NCBI RefSeq assembly: GCF_014873495.1
Contig: NZ_JADBGF010000001.1
Span: forward strand, 8,494,001 to 8,558,000
Source of the DNA: Streptomyces stelliscabiei
Lineage (GTDB): Bacteria > Actinomycetota > Actinomycetes > Streptomycetales > Streptomycetaceae
Direction of reading: 5' to 3'
DNA: 64,000 bases
The notes under the pieces were generated by a model. That model was given only the letters and a program-made list of their open reading frames with translations, made no database searches and was not told where the DNA came from. This document shows, piece after piece, positions 25,817 through 35,800 of the stretch. The position numbers were made by a program, and so were the translations under genes. Position 1 is the first letter of the stretch. The number at the start of each line of letters is the position of its first letter.

Positions 25817-25846
25817 AAGGGCCCCGACCGGTAGGTCGGGGCCCTT
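25817..25846 (+). terminator. Terminator after tRNA-Leu
   Basis: A 13-bp perfect stem AAGGGCCCCGACC / GGTCGGGGCCCTT with a 4-base loop, 24 bp after the tRNA. Confidence 0.85.
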
Positions 25847-26079
25847 CCCGTTCTCGTGGCCCAGGTGATGCCCCAGGTGATGTCACACCTGCAGGGTCCC
25901 GTGATCCTTTCAGGCAACCCGCTCGCGCTCAGGCTCTTTCCTTTCCTCTCAACCTCTAGTCAAATAGCGGCACTTGAACCACACGCGTGTCACGTGCCGG
26001 TGCTGTCCCCGACCAGGACGCCCTTCTCGGCCGGCCGACCGCGTCACGGGAAGGACCCCCACACGTGCCGGAGAGACAC
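25847..26079. other. Spacer between tRNA-Leu terminator and GH26 gene
   Basis: A noncoding stretch with a CCCAGGTGATG direct repeat near 25860-25880 and a more AT-rich block near 25936-25970 that may hold the GH26 promoter. I see no integrase remnant and no clear copy of the tRNA 3' end. Confidence 0.4.
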
Positions 26080-28095
26080 ATGCCCATTTCCCCCCTGAAG
26101 CGTCGCGCGTTCATCCTCCTGGGTGCCGCGGTCGCCGCGGCGGCCGGCACCCGGACATCCGTGGCCGCCACGGCCACCTCCCCCTCGGAGCCGCCCGGCA
26201 CGCCGACGCCGGTCCGGATCGTCGACGACAGGGCGACTCCCGCCACCCGCGCGCTGTTCGCGTACCTGAAGCGGCAGCAGGGCAGAGGCATCCTGTTCGG
26301 GCACCAGCACGACCTGACCTACGGCTTCACCTTCACCACACCCGACGGCAGGGCGTCCGACACCAGAGCGGCGGTGGGCGACTACCCCGCGGTCTTCGGC
26401 TGGGACACCCTCGTCCTCGACGGCGACGAACGCCCCGGCGCCGAGAACGGCACCGACGCCGAGAACATCGCCGCGCTCAGCCGGTGCATCCGGCAGGGGG
26501 ACGCGCGCGGTGGGATCAACACCCTCAGCGCCCACATGCCGAACTTCGTCACCGGCAGGGACTTCCGCGACACCTCGGGCCGGGTCGTCGGCCAGATCCT
26601 CCCCGGCGGCGCGCGGCACGCGCGCTTCAACCGGTTCCTCGACCGCGTCGCGAAGGCCGTCAAGGGCGCGCGGCGCCCGGACGGCACCGCCATCCCCGTC
26701 ATCTTCCGGCCCTTCCACGAGAACAACGGGGGCTGGTTCTGGTGGGGCGCCGGTCACACCACCTCGGGCGAGTTCATCGAGCTGTTCCGCTACACCGTCG
26801 AGTACCTGCGCGACACCAAGGGCGTACACAATCTCCTCTACGCCTACTCGCCCAACTCCAGCCTCGGTGGGGACCCGGCCGGCTACCTCAGGACCTACCC
26901 CGGCGACCGCTTCGTCGACGTCCTCGGTTACGACTCCTACGACGAGGGCGCCGGACCGACCCCCTGGCTCGACGGCCTGGTGCGGGACCTGGCGATGGTG
27001 GTCCGGCTGGCCGACGAGCGGGACAAGGTGCCGGCCCTCACCGAGTTCGGGGAGAGCGGCACCGAGGTCCGCGACCCGCAGTGGTTCACGCGGCTGCTGC
27101 GGGCCGTCGAGGCGGACCCGCTGGCCCGCCGGGTGACCTACATGCCCACGTGGGCCAACTTCGGAGGCACCAAGCGCGCCTACGTGCCGTACCCGGGTCA
27201 CGCCCTGCTGCCGGACTTCGTCCGGTTCCACCAGGATCCCTACACTCTCTTCGCCTCCGATCTGCGGGGAGTGTTCGCCGCCCGCACCACCGCCGTCAGG
27301 AACGGCCCGTCCGTGCATCTGGTGACACCCACGGACCGGCAGCGCGTGACGGCCGCCAGGACCACCGTCCGGGTGCGGGTCACGCCCGCGCGGGCGAGCC
27401 GGGTCACCTACTCCGTGGACGGCGGGCGGGCCCGACCCCTGTGCCTGGACGCGGACGGCTACCACTCGGCCACCTGGTCGATCGGCGCGGCCTCGCGCAA
27501 GAAGGGCTCGGCGACCCTCACCGTGCGCGCGCGGGTGGGCGGTGAGACCCTCACCGACTCCGTCGTCGTCCTCCTCGGCGAGGCCGCCCCCCTGCCCGCC
27601 GGCTGGATCGACGACTTCGAGGGGTACGCCGGGGACGATGTCGCCCTCGGCGAGGCGTACACCCACCTCAACACCCACACCCTCACCCTGTCGCCCGACC
27701 ACAAGTCCTCGGGCTCCTACGGACTGGCCTACGCCTACGACTTCACCGGCGCCGCCTTCACCGGCATCGGCCGGCCGGTCGTCGCGGACTGGTCCGGCTT
27801 CACCTCCCTGGCGTTGTGGCTGCGGGGCGACGGCTCGGAGAACGCCGGGGCGCTCGAGATCGTCGCCGACGGAGTCGCGTTCCAGTACAGGTTTCCGCTG
27901 GACGACACGAGCGGGCAGGAGATCAAGGTCCCCTTCGGCGAGTTCGAGCCCGCTCCCTGGGACACCGAGCACGCCACCGCCGTGCTCGACGCGGCCCGTC
28001 TGGCCAAGGTGACGGCGTTCAATCTGTATCTCGGCAGGGGTGGCGGGACGGTGACCAAGGGCGTCGTCCACGTGGACGACATCAGGGCCGAGTGA
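26080..28095 (+). CDS. Secreted GH26 beta-mannanase with C-terminal carbohydrate-binding-like domain
   Basis: A 671-residue exported glycoside hydrolase. The N-terminus PLKRRAFILLGAAVAAAAG is a twin-arginine-like signal. The GH26 catalytic domain covers about 50-390. Glu214 in FRPFHENNGGWFWWG matches the acid/base and Glu322 in LTEFGESG the nucleophile. An Ig-like segment follows (about 400-500). A final jelly-roll domain from about 505 (WIDDFEGYAGDD) resembles mannan-binding CBM modules. GH26 enzymes cleave beta-1,4-mannans. ATG 26080 has GGAGA upstream; an in-frame GTG at 26065 is an alternative. It stands alone as a gene. Confidence 0.87.
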   Translation: MPISPLKRRAFILLGAAVAAAAGTRTSVAATATSPSEPPGTPTPVRIVDDRATPATRALFAYLKRQQGRGILFGHQHDLTYGFTFTTPDGRASDTRAAVGDYPAVFGWDTLVLDGDERPGAENGTDAENIAALSRCIRQGDARGGINTLSAHMPNFVTGRDFRDTSGRVVGQILPGGARHARFNRFLDRVAKAVKGARRPDGTAIPVIFRPFHENNGGWFWWGAGHTTSGEFIELFRYTVEYLRDTKGVHNLLYAYSPNSSLGGDPAGYLRTYPGDRFVDVLGYDSYDEGAGPTPWLDGLVRDLAMVVRLADERDKVPALTEFGESGTEVRDPQWFTRLLRAVEADPLARRVTYMPTWANFGGTKRAYVPYPGHALLPDFVRFHQDPYTLFASDLRGVFAARTTAVRNGPSVHLVTPTDRQRVTAARTTVRVRVTPARASRVTYSVDGGRARPLCLDADGYHSATWSIGAASRKKGSATLTVRARVGGETLTDSVVVLLGEAAPLPAGWIDDFEGYAGDDVALGEAYTHLNTHTLTLSPDHKSSGSYGLAYAYDFTGAAFTGIGRPVVADWSGFTSLALWLRGDGSENAGALEIVADGVAFQYRFPLDDTSGQEIKVPFGEFEPAPWDTEHATAVLDAARLAKVTAFNLYLGRGGGTVTKGVVHVDDIRAE

Positions 28096-28180
28096 GGCAC
28101 CCGGCGGAAAATGCGGTGACCCGGCCCCGTCGCCGTCCCTAGACTCACCGCACCAAGTGACGAGAGAGGGGAGCCCGGCC

Positions 28181-28297
28181 ATGTGCGACCGCACCGCCGT
28201 CGTCGTTCCCCGTTCCCTGTACGAGGTGATCCTCGTGTCCTCGTCGGTCCGGTGCCCGCTGCGCGGCCGGTACCGGATGCCCGTGACGCACGTCTGA
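28181..28297 (+). CDS. Possible 38-residue leader peptide upstream of EF-G paralogue
   Basis: A short open frame with GAGAGGGGAG 5 bp before its ATG encodes MCDRTAVVVPRSLYEVILVS and 18 further basic residues. It ends 122 bp before the EF-G-like gene, and a strong hairpin begins 13 bp after its stop. That arrangement fits ribosome-mediated attenuation, common for translation-related resistance genes. I do not recognise the peptide itself. Confidence 0.45.
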   Translation: MCDRTAVVVPRSLYEVILVSSSVRCPLRGRYRMPVTHV

Positions 28298-28310
28298 CGT
28301 CGAACCCCTG

Positions 28311-28343
28311 TGCGCGTGACGGAGCGACAGCTCCGTCCGCGCA
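28311..28343 (+). promoter_or_regulatory. Hairpin between leader frame and EF-G gene (possible attenuator)
   Basis: TGCGCG-T-GACGGAGC pairs with GCTCCGTC-CGCGCA around a GACA loop, a 14-bp stem with one bulge. It lies inside the 5' leader of the EF-G-like gene, not at a gene end. Confidence 0.5.
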
Positions 28344-28419
28344 CACCTTCCAGGCGTCCGCCGTCCCCGTACGGGAATCGCGCTGCCCCGAAACAGCTCA
28401 GCTGAAAGGGCCACGGGCC

Positions 28420-30495
28420 ATGCGCAGCACCGTCACCACCCACGCCGACCCTCTGACCGCCGTCCGCAACCTGGGCATCCTCGCCCACGTCGACGCCGGC
28501 AAGACCACCGTCACCGAGCGGTTCCTGTACGCCACCGGGACCACGCACAAGCGCGGAGAGGTCCACGACGGCACCACCGTCACCGACTTCGACCCGCAGG
28601 AGCGCGACCGCGGCATCACCATCTTCGCGGCGGCCGTGAGCTGCGCCTGGGACGGGCACCGGATCAACCTGATCGACACCCCGGGCCATGTCGACTTCGC
28701 CGACGAGGTGGAGCGTTCGCTCAGGGTGCTCGACGGCGCGATCGCCGTGTTCGACGCGGTCGCCGGGGTCGAGCCGCAGAGCGAGTCGGTGTGGCGGCAG
28801 GCCGACCGGCACGGCGTCCCGCGTATCGCCTTCGTCAACAAGCTGGACCGCGCGGGCGCCGACCTCGACACGGCCGTCGACTCGATCCGGCGACGGCTCC
28901 ATCCGGTGCCGCTGGTGGTGCAGTTGCCGATCGGCCGGGAGGACACCTTCGTCGGAGTGGTGGACCTGCTCCGGATGCGGGCGCTGGTCTGGGCGGACGG
29001 CGACGACACGGCCGCGGAGGTTCCGATGCCGGACGACCTGCGGGAGGAGGCGCGAGGACGCCGACGGCTGCTGGAGGAGGCGGTGGCGGAACTGCATCCC
29101 CTGGCGCTGGAGGAGTTCTGCGCCGAGTCCACACTGAGCGCGCGGACGCTGGCCTCGGCGCTGCGCGACCTGACCCGCACGGGTGAGGGCGTGGTCGTGC
29201 TGTGCGGCTCGGCCTACCGCAACCGTGGCATCGAACCGCTGCTCGACGCGGTCGTGGCGTATCTGCCCTCGCCGCTGGACGTACCGCCCGTGCGCGGTAC
29301 GCACGACGGGACGGAGCGGGAGCGCCCGGCCGACGCGACCGTGCCGCTCGCGGCGCTGGCGTTCAAGGTGAGCGCCACGGCCACGGGACGGCTGACCTAT
29401 CTGCGGCTGTACTCGGGAACGATCCGGAAGGGGGACACCGTGCTGGACGCGGGCACGCGGCGCACCGAGCGGATCGGCCGGATCCTGCGGGTGCGGGCCG
29501 ACCGGCACGCCGAGCTGGACCACGCGGTGGCCGGTGACATCGTCGCGGTGGTCGGGCTGAAGTCGGCCCGCGCGGGCACCACCCTGTGCGCGCCGTCGGC
29601 CCCGCTGCTCCTCGAACCCCCGTCCGTCGCCGACCCGGTGGTGTCGGTGGCCGTCGAGGCCCGCAGGAGCACCGACACCGACCGGCTCGCGACGGCCCTC
29701 GCGCGGCTGGCCGAGGAGGACCCCTCGCTGGTCGTGCGGACCGACCCCGAGACCGGGCAGACCCTGCTGTCCGGCATGGGCGAACTGCATCTGGAGGTGG
29801 CGGTGGAGAAGGTCCGGCAGAGCCATGGGCTCGACGTCGCCGTCGGCCGGCCTCGCGTCGCCCATCGCGAGACGGTCGTGCGCGGGGTGTCCGGGCTGGT
29901 CTACCGGCACGTCAAACAGGACGGCGGGGCGGGGCAGTTCGCCCATGTCGTCCTCGACGTGGCACCCCTGGAGGCGGAGGGCGACGGTGCCGCGACGGGC
30001 TTCGTGTTCCGCTCGACCGTCGTCGGTGGGCGGGTGCCGCAGGAGTACGTCCGCGCGGTCGAGGCCGGCTGCCGGGACGCCCTCGCCGAGGGGCCCCTCG
30101 GCGGGCATCGGGTGACCGGGCTGAGCGTGACGCTGACGGACGGGGCGACCCACTCCAAGGACTCCTCGGAGATGGCGTTCCGTACCGCGGGGCGGCTCGG
30201 GCTTCGGGAGGCCATGCGCGTCGCTGTGATGGGGCTGCTGGAGCCCGTCGCCGATGTCACGGTCACCGTGCCCGCCGATGCCGTGGGTGGGGTGCTGGGG
30301 GATCTGGCGGCTCGGCGGGGGCGGGTCACGGATTCCGTGACCCGGGGTGGCTCTGTGGTCGTCACCGCGGTCGTGCCGCTCGCCGAGCTGTTCGGGTACG
30401 CGACGCGGTTGCGTAGCCGGACGCAGGGGCGGGGGACGTTCACGGCGCGGCCTGCCGGGTATGCGGCGGCGCCGGGGGCTGTGGCAGTGGGTTAG
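28420..30495 (+). CDS. Elongation factor G paralogue (EF-G2 / ribosomal-protection-like GTPase)
   Basis: A 691-residue translational GTPase. All GTPase motifs are present: AHVDAGKTTVTE (G1), RGITIF (G2), DTPGHVDFADEVE (G3), FVNKLDRAG (G4) and CGSAYRN (G5). Domains II-V follow, ending with AELFGYATRLRSRTQGRGTF. It is not the housekeeping str-operon copy: no ribosomal protein or tuf genes adjoin. Streptomyces genomes carry such second EF-Gs (S. coelicolor fusB-like). It may ease ribosome stalling or give drug tolerance. The leader frame and hairpin upstream suggest control by translation state. The ATG at 28420 follows GAAAGGG. Confidence 0.85.
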   Translation: MRSTVTTHADPLTAVRNLGILAHVDAGKTTVTERFLYATGTTHKRGEVHDGTTVTDFDPQERDRGITIFAAAVSCAWDGHRINLIDTPGHVDFADEVERSLRVLDGAIAVFDAVAGVEPQSESVWRQADRHGVPRIAFVNKLDRAGADLDTAVDSIRRRLHPVPLVVQLPIGREDTFVGVVDLLRMRALVWADGDDTAAEVPMPDDLREEARGRRRLLEEAVAELHPLALEEFCAESTLSARTLASALRDLTRTGEGVVVLCGSAYRNRGIEPLLDAVVAYLPSPLDVPPVRGTHDGTERERPADATVPLAALAFKVSATATGRLTYLRLYSGTIRKGDTVLDAGTRRTERIGRILRVRADRHAELDHAVAGDIVAVVGLKSARAGTTLCAPSAPLLLEPPSVADPVVSVAVEARRSTDTDRLATALARLAEEDPSLVVRTDPETGQTLLSGMGELHLEVAVEKVRQSHGLDVAVGRPRVAHRETVVRGVSGLVYRHVKQDGGAGQFAHVVLDVAPLEAEGDGAATGFVFRSTVVGGRVPQEYVRAVEAGCRDALAEGPLGGHRVTGLSVTLTDGATHSKDSSEMAFRTAGRLGLREAMRVAVMGLLEPVADVTVTVPADAVGGVLGDLAARRGRVTDSVTRGGSVVVTAVVPLAELFGYATRLRSRTQGRGTFTARPAGYAAAPGAVAVG

Positions 30496-30501
30496 GGGGA
30501 G

Positions 30502-30530
30502 GGCGGGGGCGAGTTTTTCTCGCCCCCGCC
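30502..30530 (+). terminator. Terminator of EF-G paralogue
   Basis: 12-bp stem GGCGGGGGCGAG / CTCGCCCCCGCC with a TTTTT loop, 7 bp after the TAG stop. Confidence 0.8.
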
Positions 30531-30551
30531 GCCCCTACCCGTCCCATCCTC

Positions 30552-30640
30552 AAGGGGCTGCGCCCCTTTGACCCCCATTCGCGGGTCCGGTGGGGGCTTG
30601 TCGCGCAGTTCCCCGCGCCCCTGAAAACCGGGGCGCGGGG
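30552..30640. terminator. Pair of hairpins, a Streptomyces-type intergenic repeat
   Basis: AAGGGGC/GCCCCTT at 30552-30568 and CCCCGCGCCCC/GGGGCGCGGGG at 30611-30640, the second with the TGAAAACC loop seen in a very common Streptomyces intergenic element. They separate the convergent EF-G and GH43-like genes. Confidence 0.7.
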
Positions 30641-30652
30641 GGCTCAATGAGG

Positions 30653-32023
30653 TCAGGCCCAGGGGCTCACCGCTGTGAAGCCGCTGTCGGTGCGGAAGGT
30701 GTCCGTGGCCTCGTAGGTGTCCAGGCGCAGTTCGTAGTTGTAGTGGCGGATGTAGCGGCCGGGGTAGTTGTACGACTCAAGGCGGACCGAGCCGGAGGCC
30801 GTGCCCGGGCGGGCGCAGTACGTGGCGTCCTTGTCGAACACGGCCGTGCCGTCGTCCGCGTCGGAGCGGATCCGGTAGTCCCAGTGGCGCAGGTAGCGGC
30901 CGGTGGGGGTGCGGAAGGAGTAGCAGTTGGCGTCCGCGAGGCCGGGCACGACCGTGAAGGTGGCGCTCTGCTTGACGGCGGTGGTGCTGGAGGACGTCAC
31001 CGGGTCGACGTAGCCGAGGTTGTCGGACCGGGTCACGGCGTAGCGGCCGGTGTAGTTGACGGACTGCAGGGAGCGGGTGGTGTTGGTGGGGAGGGTGACA
31101 CCGCCGGACACGGTCTCCTTGAGGACCGTCAGATGGCGGACGAAGCCGGTGAGGCCCGGGAGCTGTGTCGGGGTCGACCACGTGGCGAAGCCGTCGTAGC
31201 TGTCGCTGTACCAGTACTGCCCCGCGCCGTAGGCGTCGTAGTAGATCCGCCAGCCTCCGTTGTCGAGCTGGACGAGTGCCGGGCCCTCCATCCCGGAGCC
31301 GAAGCCCGCCCAGTTGCCCGTCTTGCGGATGGTGTACGGGCCGGTGAGGCTGGAGGCGGTGGCGTACTCGATGTACTTGGTCGTCTCGTTCTTGGTGAAC
31401 GCGTGGTAGGTCGAGCCGACCTTGACGACGAAGGTGTCGATGTAGTTCGGGCCGATGCCGGAGAGCACGGTGGGCGCGGACCAGGCGGTGAGGGCGGAGT
31501 TGGTGGCCGTCAGCTTGTACGGCTTGAAGATGTACTCTCCGTCGGCCGCGACGGACGCGGACAGGATGATGTTGACGCTGCCGTTGGTGTCGACGAACCA
31601 CTCGGGCGCCCAGGCGCGCTGCAGGCCGCTGATCGGGACCGTGTAGTCGTACAGGAAGGTCCAGTTGAGGCGGTCGGTGGAGCGGGCGAAGCCGATGGTG
31701 GTGGAGAGCGCCGACCAGGTGCGCGTGGTGTAGGTCAGGTAGTAGTAGCCGTCCGTGTGCTTGAAGATGCTGGGGTCGCGGATCAGGCCGGAGGGCGGGG
31801 TGTAGGCCGGGCCCTTGCGGAGGGTGAAGCCGGTCGCGTCCGGCGAGTCGTAGACGTACATGTTCGACTCGCTGCTGTTCGTGAACGCGGTCATCGTGTA
31901 CCGCGTCACCTGCCCGGCAGCCGGGTGGGCGGCTCCGGCCGGGGAGGCGAGGGCGGTGGTGAGGCCCAGCAGGGCGGCCACCGAGGTCAGGAGGGCGAGG
32001 ACCGCCCTGCGGGTTCTGTTCAA
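30653..32023 (-). CDS. Secreted GH43-like glycosidase with AbfB (CBM42-type) domain
   Basis: A 456-residue exported enzyme starting at TTG with GGGACGAG upstream. Residues 1-32 are a signal peptide (RRAVLALLTSVAALLGLT). Residues about 45-310 form a five-bladed-propeller glycosidase domain: RDPSIFKHTDGYYYLTYT supplies the first acidic residue, RAWAPEWFVD the middle and GMEGPALVQ the catalytic Glu region. The C-terminal about 315-450 has the AbfB arabinose-binding pattern (GRYLRHWDYRIRSD, YIRHYNYELRLD). The family acts on arabinan or arabinoxylan. The upstream region has an AT-rich palindrome. Confidence 0.83.
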   Translation of the reverse strand: MNRTRRAVLALLTSVAALLGLTTALASPAGAAHPAAGQVTRYTMTAFTNSSESNMYVYDSPDATGFTLRKGPAYTPPSGLIRDPSIFKHTDGYYYLTYTTRTWSALSTTIGFARSTDRLNWTFLYDYTVPISGLQRAWAPEWFVDTNGSVNIILSASVAADGEYIFKPYKLTATNSALTAWSAPTVLSGIGPNYIDTFVVKVGSTYHAFTKNETTKYIEYATASSLTGPYTIRKTGNWAGFGSGMEGPALVQLDNGGWRIYYDAYGAGQYWYSDSYDGFATWSTPTQLPGLTGFVRHLTVLKETVSGGVTLPTNTTRSLQSVNYTGRYAVTRSDNLGYVDPVTSSSTTAVKQSATFTVVPGLADANCYSFRTPTGRYLRHWDYRIRSDADDGTAVFDKDATYCARPGTASGSVRLESYNYPGRYIRHYNYELRLDTYEATDTFRTDSGFTAVSPWA

Positions 32024-32342
32024 CGCTCGTCCCGTCTTTGCGCGAACTGCCCTGAGGCGTGGGATGTTGTTCGATATATCGGCTCTTGTGCGGAAGTTCG
32101 ATCAGAAGATAAGAGGGGGGCATGTTCGCGTCAATGGGTTGGGCGCGGATTGTGCGAGACAGGGTTCCGCTTGTCCGTCCCAGAGATCACCGGCGTTGCC
32201 TCCGGCCGGTATCACCGCAGCTCATGGCCGGTTTCCCGGGCGGCTCACAGGAGGGCAACAGGAAACCCGTCGACCTCGGTCGGTGGCCGGGGCAACTCTG
32301 ATGTCGACAGCACACAGCAGGACCCACGACCAAGGGGGAACG
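32024..32342. promoter_or_regulatory. Divergent promoter region of GH43-like and I36-inhibitor genes
   Basis: A 319-bp spacer. It contains palindrome CGATATATCG near 32072-32081 inside GTTCGATATATCGG, and a second GTTCGAT at 32096-32102, 27 bp from the first at 32069. This is AT-rich for the genome and close to the GH43 start, so a sugar-responsive regulator may bind there. The right half shows no clear gene. Confidence 0.5.
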
Positions 32343-32711
32343 ATGCGCAAGCTCAAGGCGATGCGGACCGCGGCGGCACTGGTACTGGCAGCCGGCGCGG
32401 TGATGACCGCCACCGCGACCCAGGCGCAGGCCGCCACCAGCCACGGCTGCCCGGACGGGTACGTCTGTATCTACCCGGAGAACGCGGGCTGGAACAACGA
32501 CGTGCCGTCGCACAAGTACTACACGTACGGCTACCACAACCTCAGCAACATGGTCGGGACCCACCGCATCATCAACAACCAGACCGGCGGCGCCACCCTG
32601 CAGACCTGCACCGGGTACAACGGCACGGGCTGCGAGGGCTACCTCCCCGGCGGCGGCTGGTCGATCGACAAGTACATGACGCCGATCAACTCGATCCGCC
32701 TCAACCCGTAA
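32343..32711 (+). CDS. Peptidase inhibitor family I36-type secreted protein
   Basis: A 122-residue small exported protein. Residues 1-31 are a signal peptide ending TQAQAA. The mature part HGCPDGYVCIYPENAGWNND, with paired Cys and GYLPGGGWSID, has the crystallin-like I36 pattern of Streptomyces metalloproteinase inhibitors such as SMPI. AAGGGGGAA is 4 bp from the ATG. An upstream in-frame ATG at 32301 would add residues before the signal and is less likely. It has its own terminator. Confidence 0.8.
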   Translation: MRKLKAMRTAAALVLAAGAVMTATATQAQAATSHGCPDGYVCIYPENAGWNNDVPSHKYYTYGYHNLSNMVGTHRIINNQTGGATLQTCTGYNGTGCEGYLPGGGWSIDKYMTPINSIRLNP

Positions 32712-32756
32712 CCCTCGGGCGCCACGGGGGACGAGGCGCCGAGGCACGGGGGAGAC

Positions 32757-32801
32757 GACGTCCGGAACCGCATCTGCCCGCGGTTCCGGGCGTCGTGTTT
32801 T
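32757..32801 (+). terminator. Terminator after I36-type inhibitor
   Basis: 15-bp stem GACGTCCGGAACCGC / GCGGTTCCGGGCGTC with an 8-base loop, followed by GTGTTTTC, a classic intrinsic form. Confidence 0.85.
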
Positions 32802-32882
32802 CGCCACTCCGGGTGAATGATTTGGTCGCTCTCACCACCCCGACAGTAACCTGGGCATCCGCCGTCTCACGGCCGCACTGCC

Positions 32883-35800
32883 TTGGGGGACACCTTGGGG
32901 GACCCGCAGCTCGGAGTCGAGCCAGATCCTCGCGACGACGCGGACGGGACCGCGCCGACCACGCTGTCCTTCCCCGCCCAACTGCGCCGACTGCGGCGCG
33001 AACGCGGACTGTCACTCACCGACCTGGCCCGCCGCACCCACTACAGCAAGGGCTACCTCAGCAAGATCGAGACCGGTACGAAACGCGCCACTGTCGACGT
33101 CGCCCGCCTCTGCGACCAGGTGCTGGGCGCCGAGGGCGAACTGCTGCGCCTGGTACGCCAGACACCGCACCGCGAGCCCGGCTCAGACACCACACCACCC
33201 CCGTCCGACGGAGTGTGTCCGTACCGCGGCCTGTCGGCGTTCACCCCGCAGGACGCGGAGTGGTTCTTCGGCCGCGAGCGTGCCACGGCCGCACTGGTGG
33301 AGCGGATCTTCGAACGGGTGGGCAGCGGACCGCTGATGCTCGTCGCCCCGTCCGGTGCCGGCAAGTCGTCCCTGCTCAACGCCGGTCTCGTCCCCGCGCT
33401 CGGACGCGGCGACCTCCCCATGCCGGGTGCCGACCGCTGGCCGGTCATCCACCTCACCCCCACCGCCCGCCCCCTGGACGAACTGCTGGAACGCACCGCG
33501 AAGGCGCTGGGCAGCGACCTCGGCCTCACCGCCGAGGAGGTGCGGGACGACCCGGGCGCCCTCCTCGGCGCCGTACGGGCCAGATCGCACGCCCCGCCGG
33601 AGGCACCCGGCGAGCGGCGGCCCCCACCGCCCCGACCGGTCCTGATCGTCGACCAGTTCGAGGAACTGTTCACCCTCTGCACGGACGAGGACGAACGCCG
33701 CTCCTTCGCCCGTGTGCTGTGCGCCCTCGCCACCGCCCGGCCGGCGGAGTGTCCGCACCCGCCCGCCGTCGTGGTGCTCGGGGTCCGCGCCGACTTCACC
33801 GGCAGCTGTCTGGGCCTGCCCGAGCTGGCCCCCGTCTTCACCGACGGACTGTTCGTCCTGTCCCCGATGACCGTGGCGGAACTCCGGGAGTCCGTCACCC
33901 TCCCGGCGGAACTCGCCGGGCTCACCCTCGAACCCGGCCTGGTCCCGCTGCTGCTGCGGGACGCGGGACTGCGCGACGACCCGGACCCGCGCCCCCGGGG
34001 TTCCGCGATCGGCTCCGACGAGACGCCCTCCGGCGCGCTCCCGCTGGTCTCCCACGCGCTGCTCGCCACCTGGCAGCGGCGCCGGGACTCCGCGCTGACC
34101 GTCGACGGGTACGAACGGGCGGGCGGCATCCAGGGAGCGGTCGCCCGCACCGCCGAGAACGTGTTCGCGCACCTGTATCCCGCCGAGCAGAAGACGATCC
34201 GCCGCATCCTGTCCCGGCTGGTGCTCGTCATGGACGGGGCCGGGGCGACCCGCCGCCGGATGAGCCGGGACGCCCTGATGGCGCGGCTCGGCGACGCGGA
34301 CGGGGCCGCCGCCGCGCTCGACGCCTTCGTCCGGGCCCGGCTCATCACGATGGACAGCGACACCGTCGAGATCACCCACGAGGCGCTGCTGCACGCCTGG
34401 CCCCGGCTGCGCGGCTGGATCCACGCCGACCGGGCCGGACTCCTGCTGCACCAGCAACTCGCCCACGCGGCCGCCGAATGGGAGCGCGAGGGCCGCGACC
34501 CGTCCGCCCTCTACCGGGGCACCCGCCTCGACACCGTGCGGGCGTGGGCCGAGGAGTCGGACGGCTGGAGCAGGCTCGGCCCCGACGAGGAGGCGTTCCT
34601 GAGGGCCAGTCAGGCCGAGGAGGACGCGCGCCGCGGCCAGACCCGGCGGCAGGTACGGCTGCGGCAGTCCATGCTCGCCACGCTCGCCGTGCTGCTGGCC
34701 CTCGCCGTCACCGCCGGAGGATTCGCCTACCAGCAGCGCGAGAGCGCCCTCGACCAGGAACGCGTCGCCCGCTCCCAGGCCCTCGCCGCGCGCTCCGCGT
34801 CGCTCGCCGGGGGCCGGCCGGAGGCGTCGATGCTCCTCGCGGAGCAGGCCTACCGGACCGCGCCCACCGCCGAGGCCCGCGGCGCCCTGCTCAGCACCCA
34901 GTCACAGCCCTTCTCCGCCCGGCTCGACGGACATCGCGGCCCGGTCAACGCGGTCGCCTTCGCGCCCGACGGCCGCAGCCTCGCGACAGCCAGCTCCGAC
35001 GGCACGGTCGTCCTGCGCCGCACGGCCGGCGGCCACCGCGTCCTCGCCCGGATCACCGTCGCCGGGCGCGTACGCTCGGTCGCCTTCGGCGCGGACGGCC
35101 GCACGATCGCGGTGACGTCGACCGACGGGCCGGTGACCCTGTGGAGCACCACCGGCGGCCATCGCAGGACGGGCACGCTCGGCGGCCGTACCCAGGGCGC
35201 GCGCTCGGTCGCCTTCGACCCGCGCGGAGGAACCCTCGCCGTCGCCGCCGCCGACGGGACCGTCCAGCTGTGGGACACCGGCCCCCGCCCCCGGCTCACC
35301 ACCGCCCTCCCCGGCCACAAGGGCGGCGTCAACGCGCTGGCCTACGCCCCCGACGGCCGGATGCTCGCCTCCGCCGGCACCGACCGCGCCGTACGGCTCT
35401 GGGACACCGGCCGGGCCCGGCTCGTCGACGCGCTCAAGGGGCACGCCGACGACGTGCTGGGTGTCGCCTTCTCGCCGGACGGCAGGACGGTGGCCTCCGC
35501 CGGCGTCGACCGGACGGTCCGGCTGTGGGACGTCGGCGACAGACGGCTGACCGACACGTTCACGGGGAGCAGCGACGACATCAACGCCGTCGCCTTCACC
35601 CCGGACGGGACCACGGTCGTCGGCGCGGTCGGCGACGGGACGACCCGGCTGTGGGACGTGCGCGGCGGCCGGCAGACCCTGGTCCTCGCCGGACACACCG
35701 ACTACGTCCTCGGGGTGGCCGTGACCTCCGACGGCGCCCTGCTGGCCACGGCCGGTTTCGACCAGTCGGTCGTCCTGTGGGACCTGCACGGGGCGGTCCT

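Noticed and set aside
25709..26079. tRNA-Leu as integration site of a mobile element
   Set aside because: No integrase, excisionase or second copy of the tRNA 3' end is visible nearby; only a short CCCAGGTGATG repeat.
26044..30153. A minus-strand open frame of over 1300 codons opposite GH26 and EF-G
   Set aside because: No domain is recognisable, it spans several real genes and the intergenic region, and composition is that of an antisense shadow.
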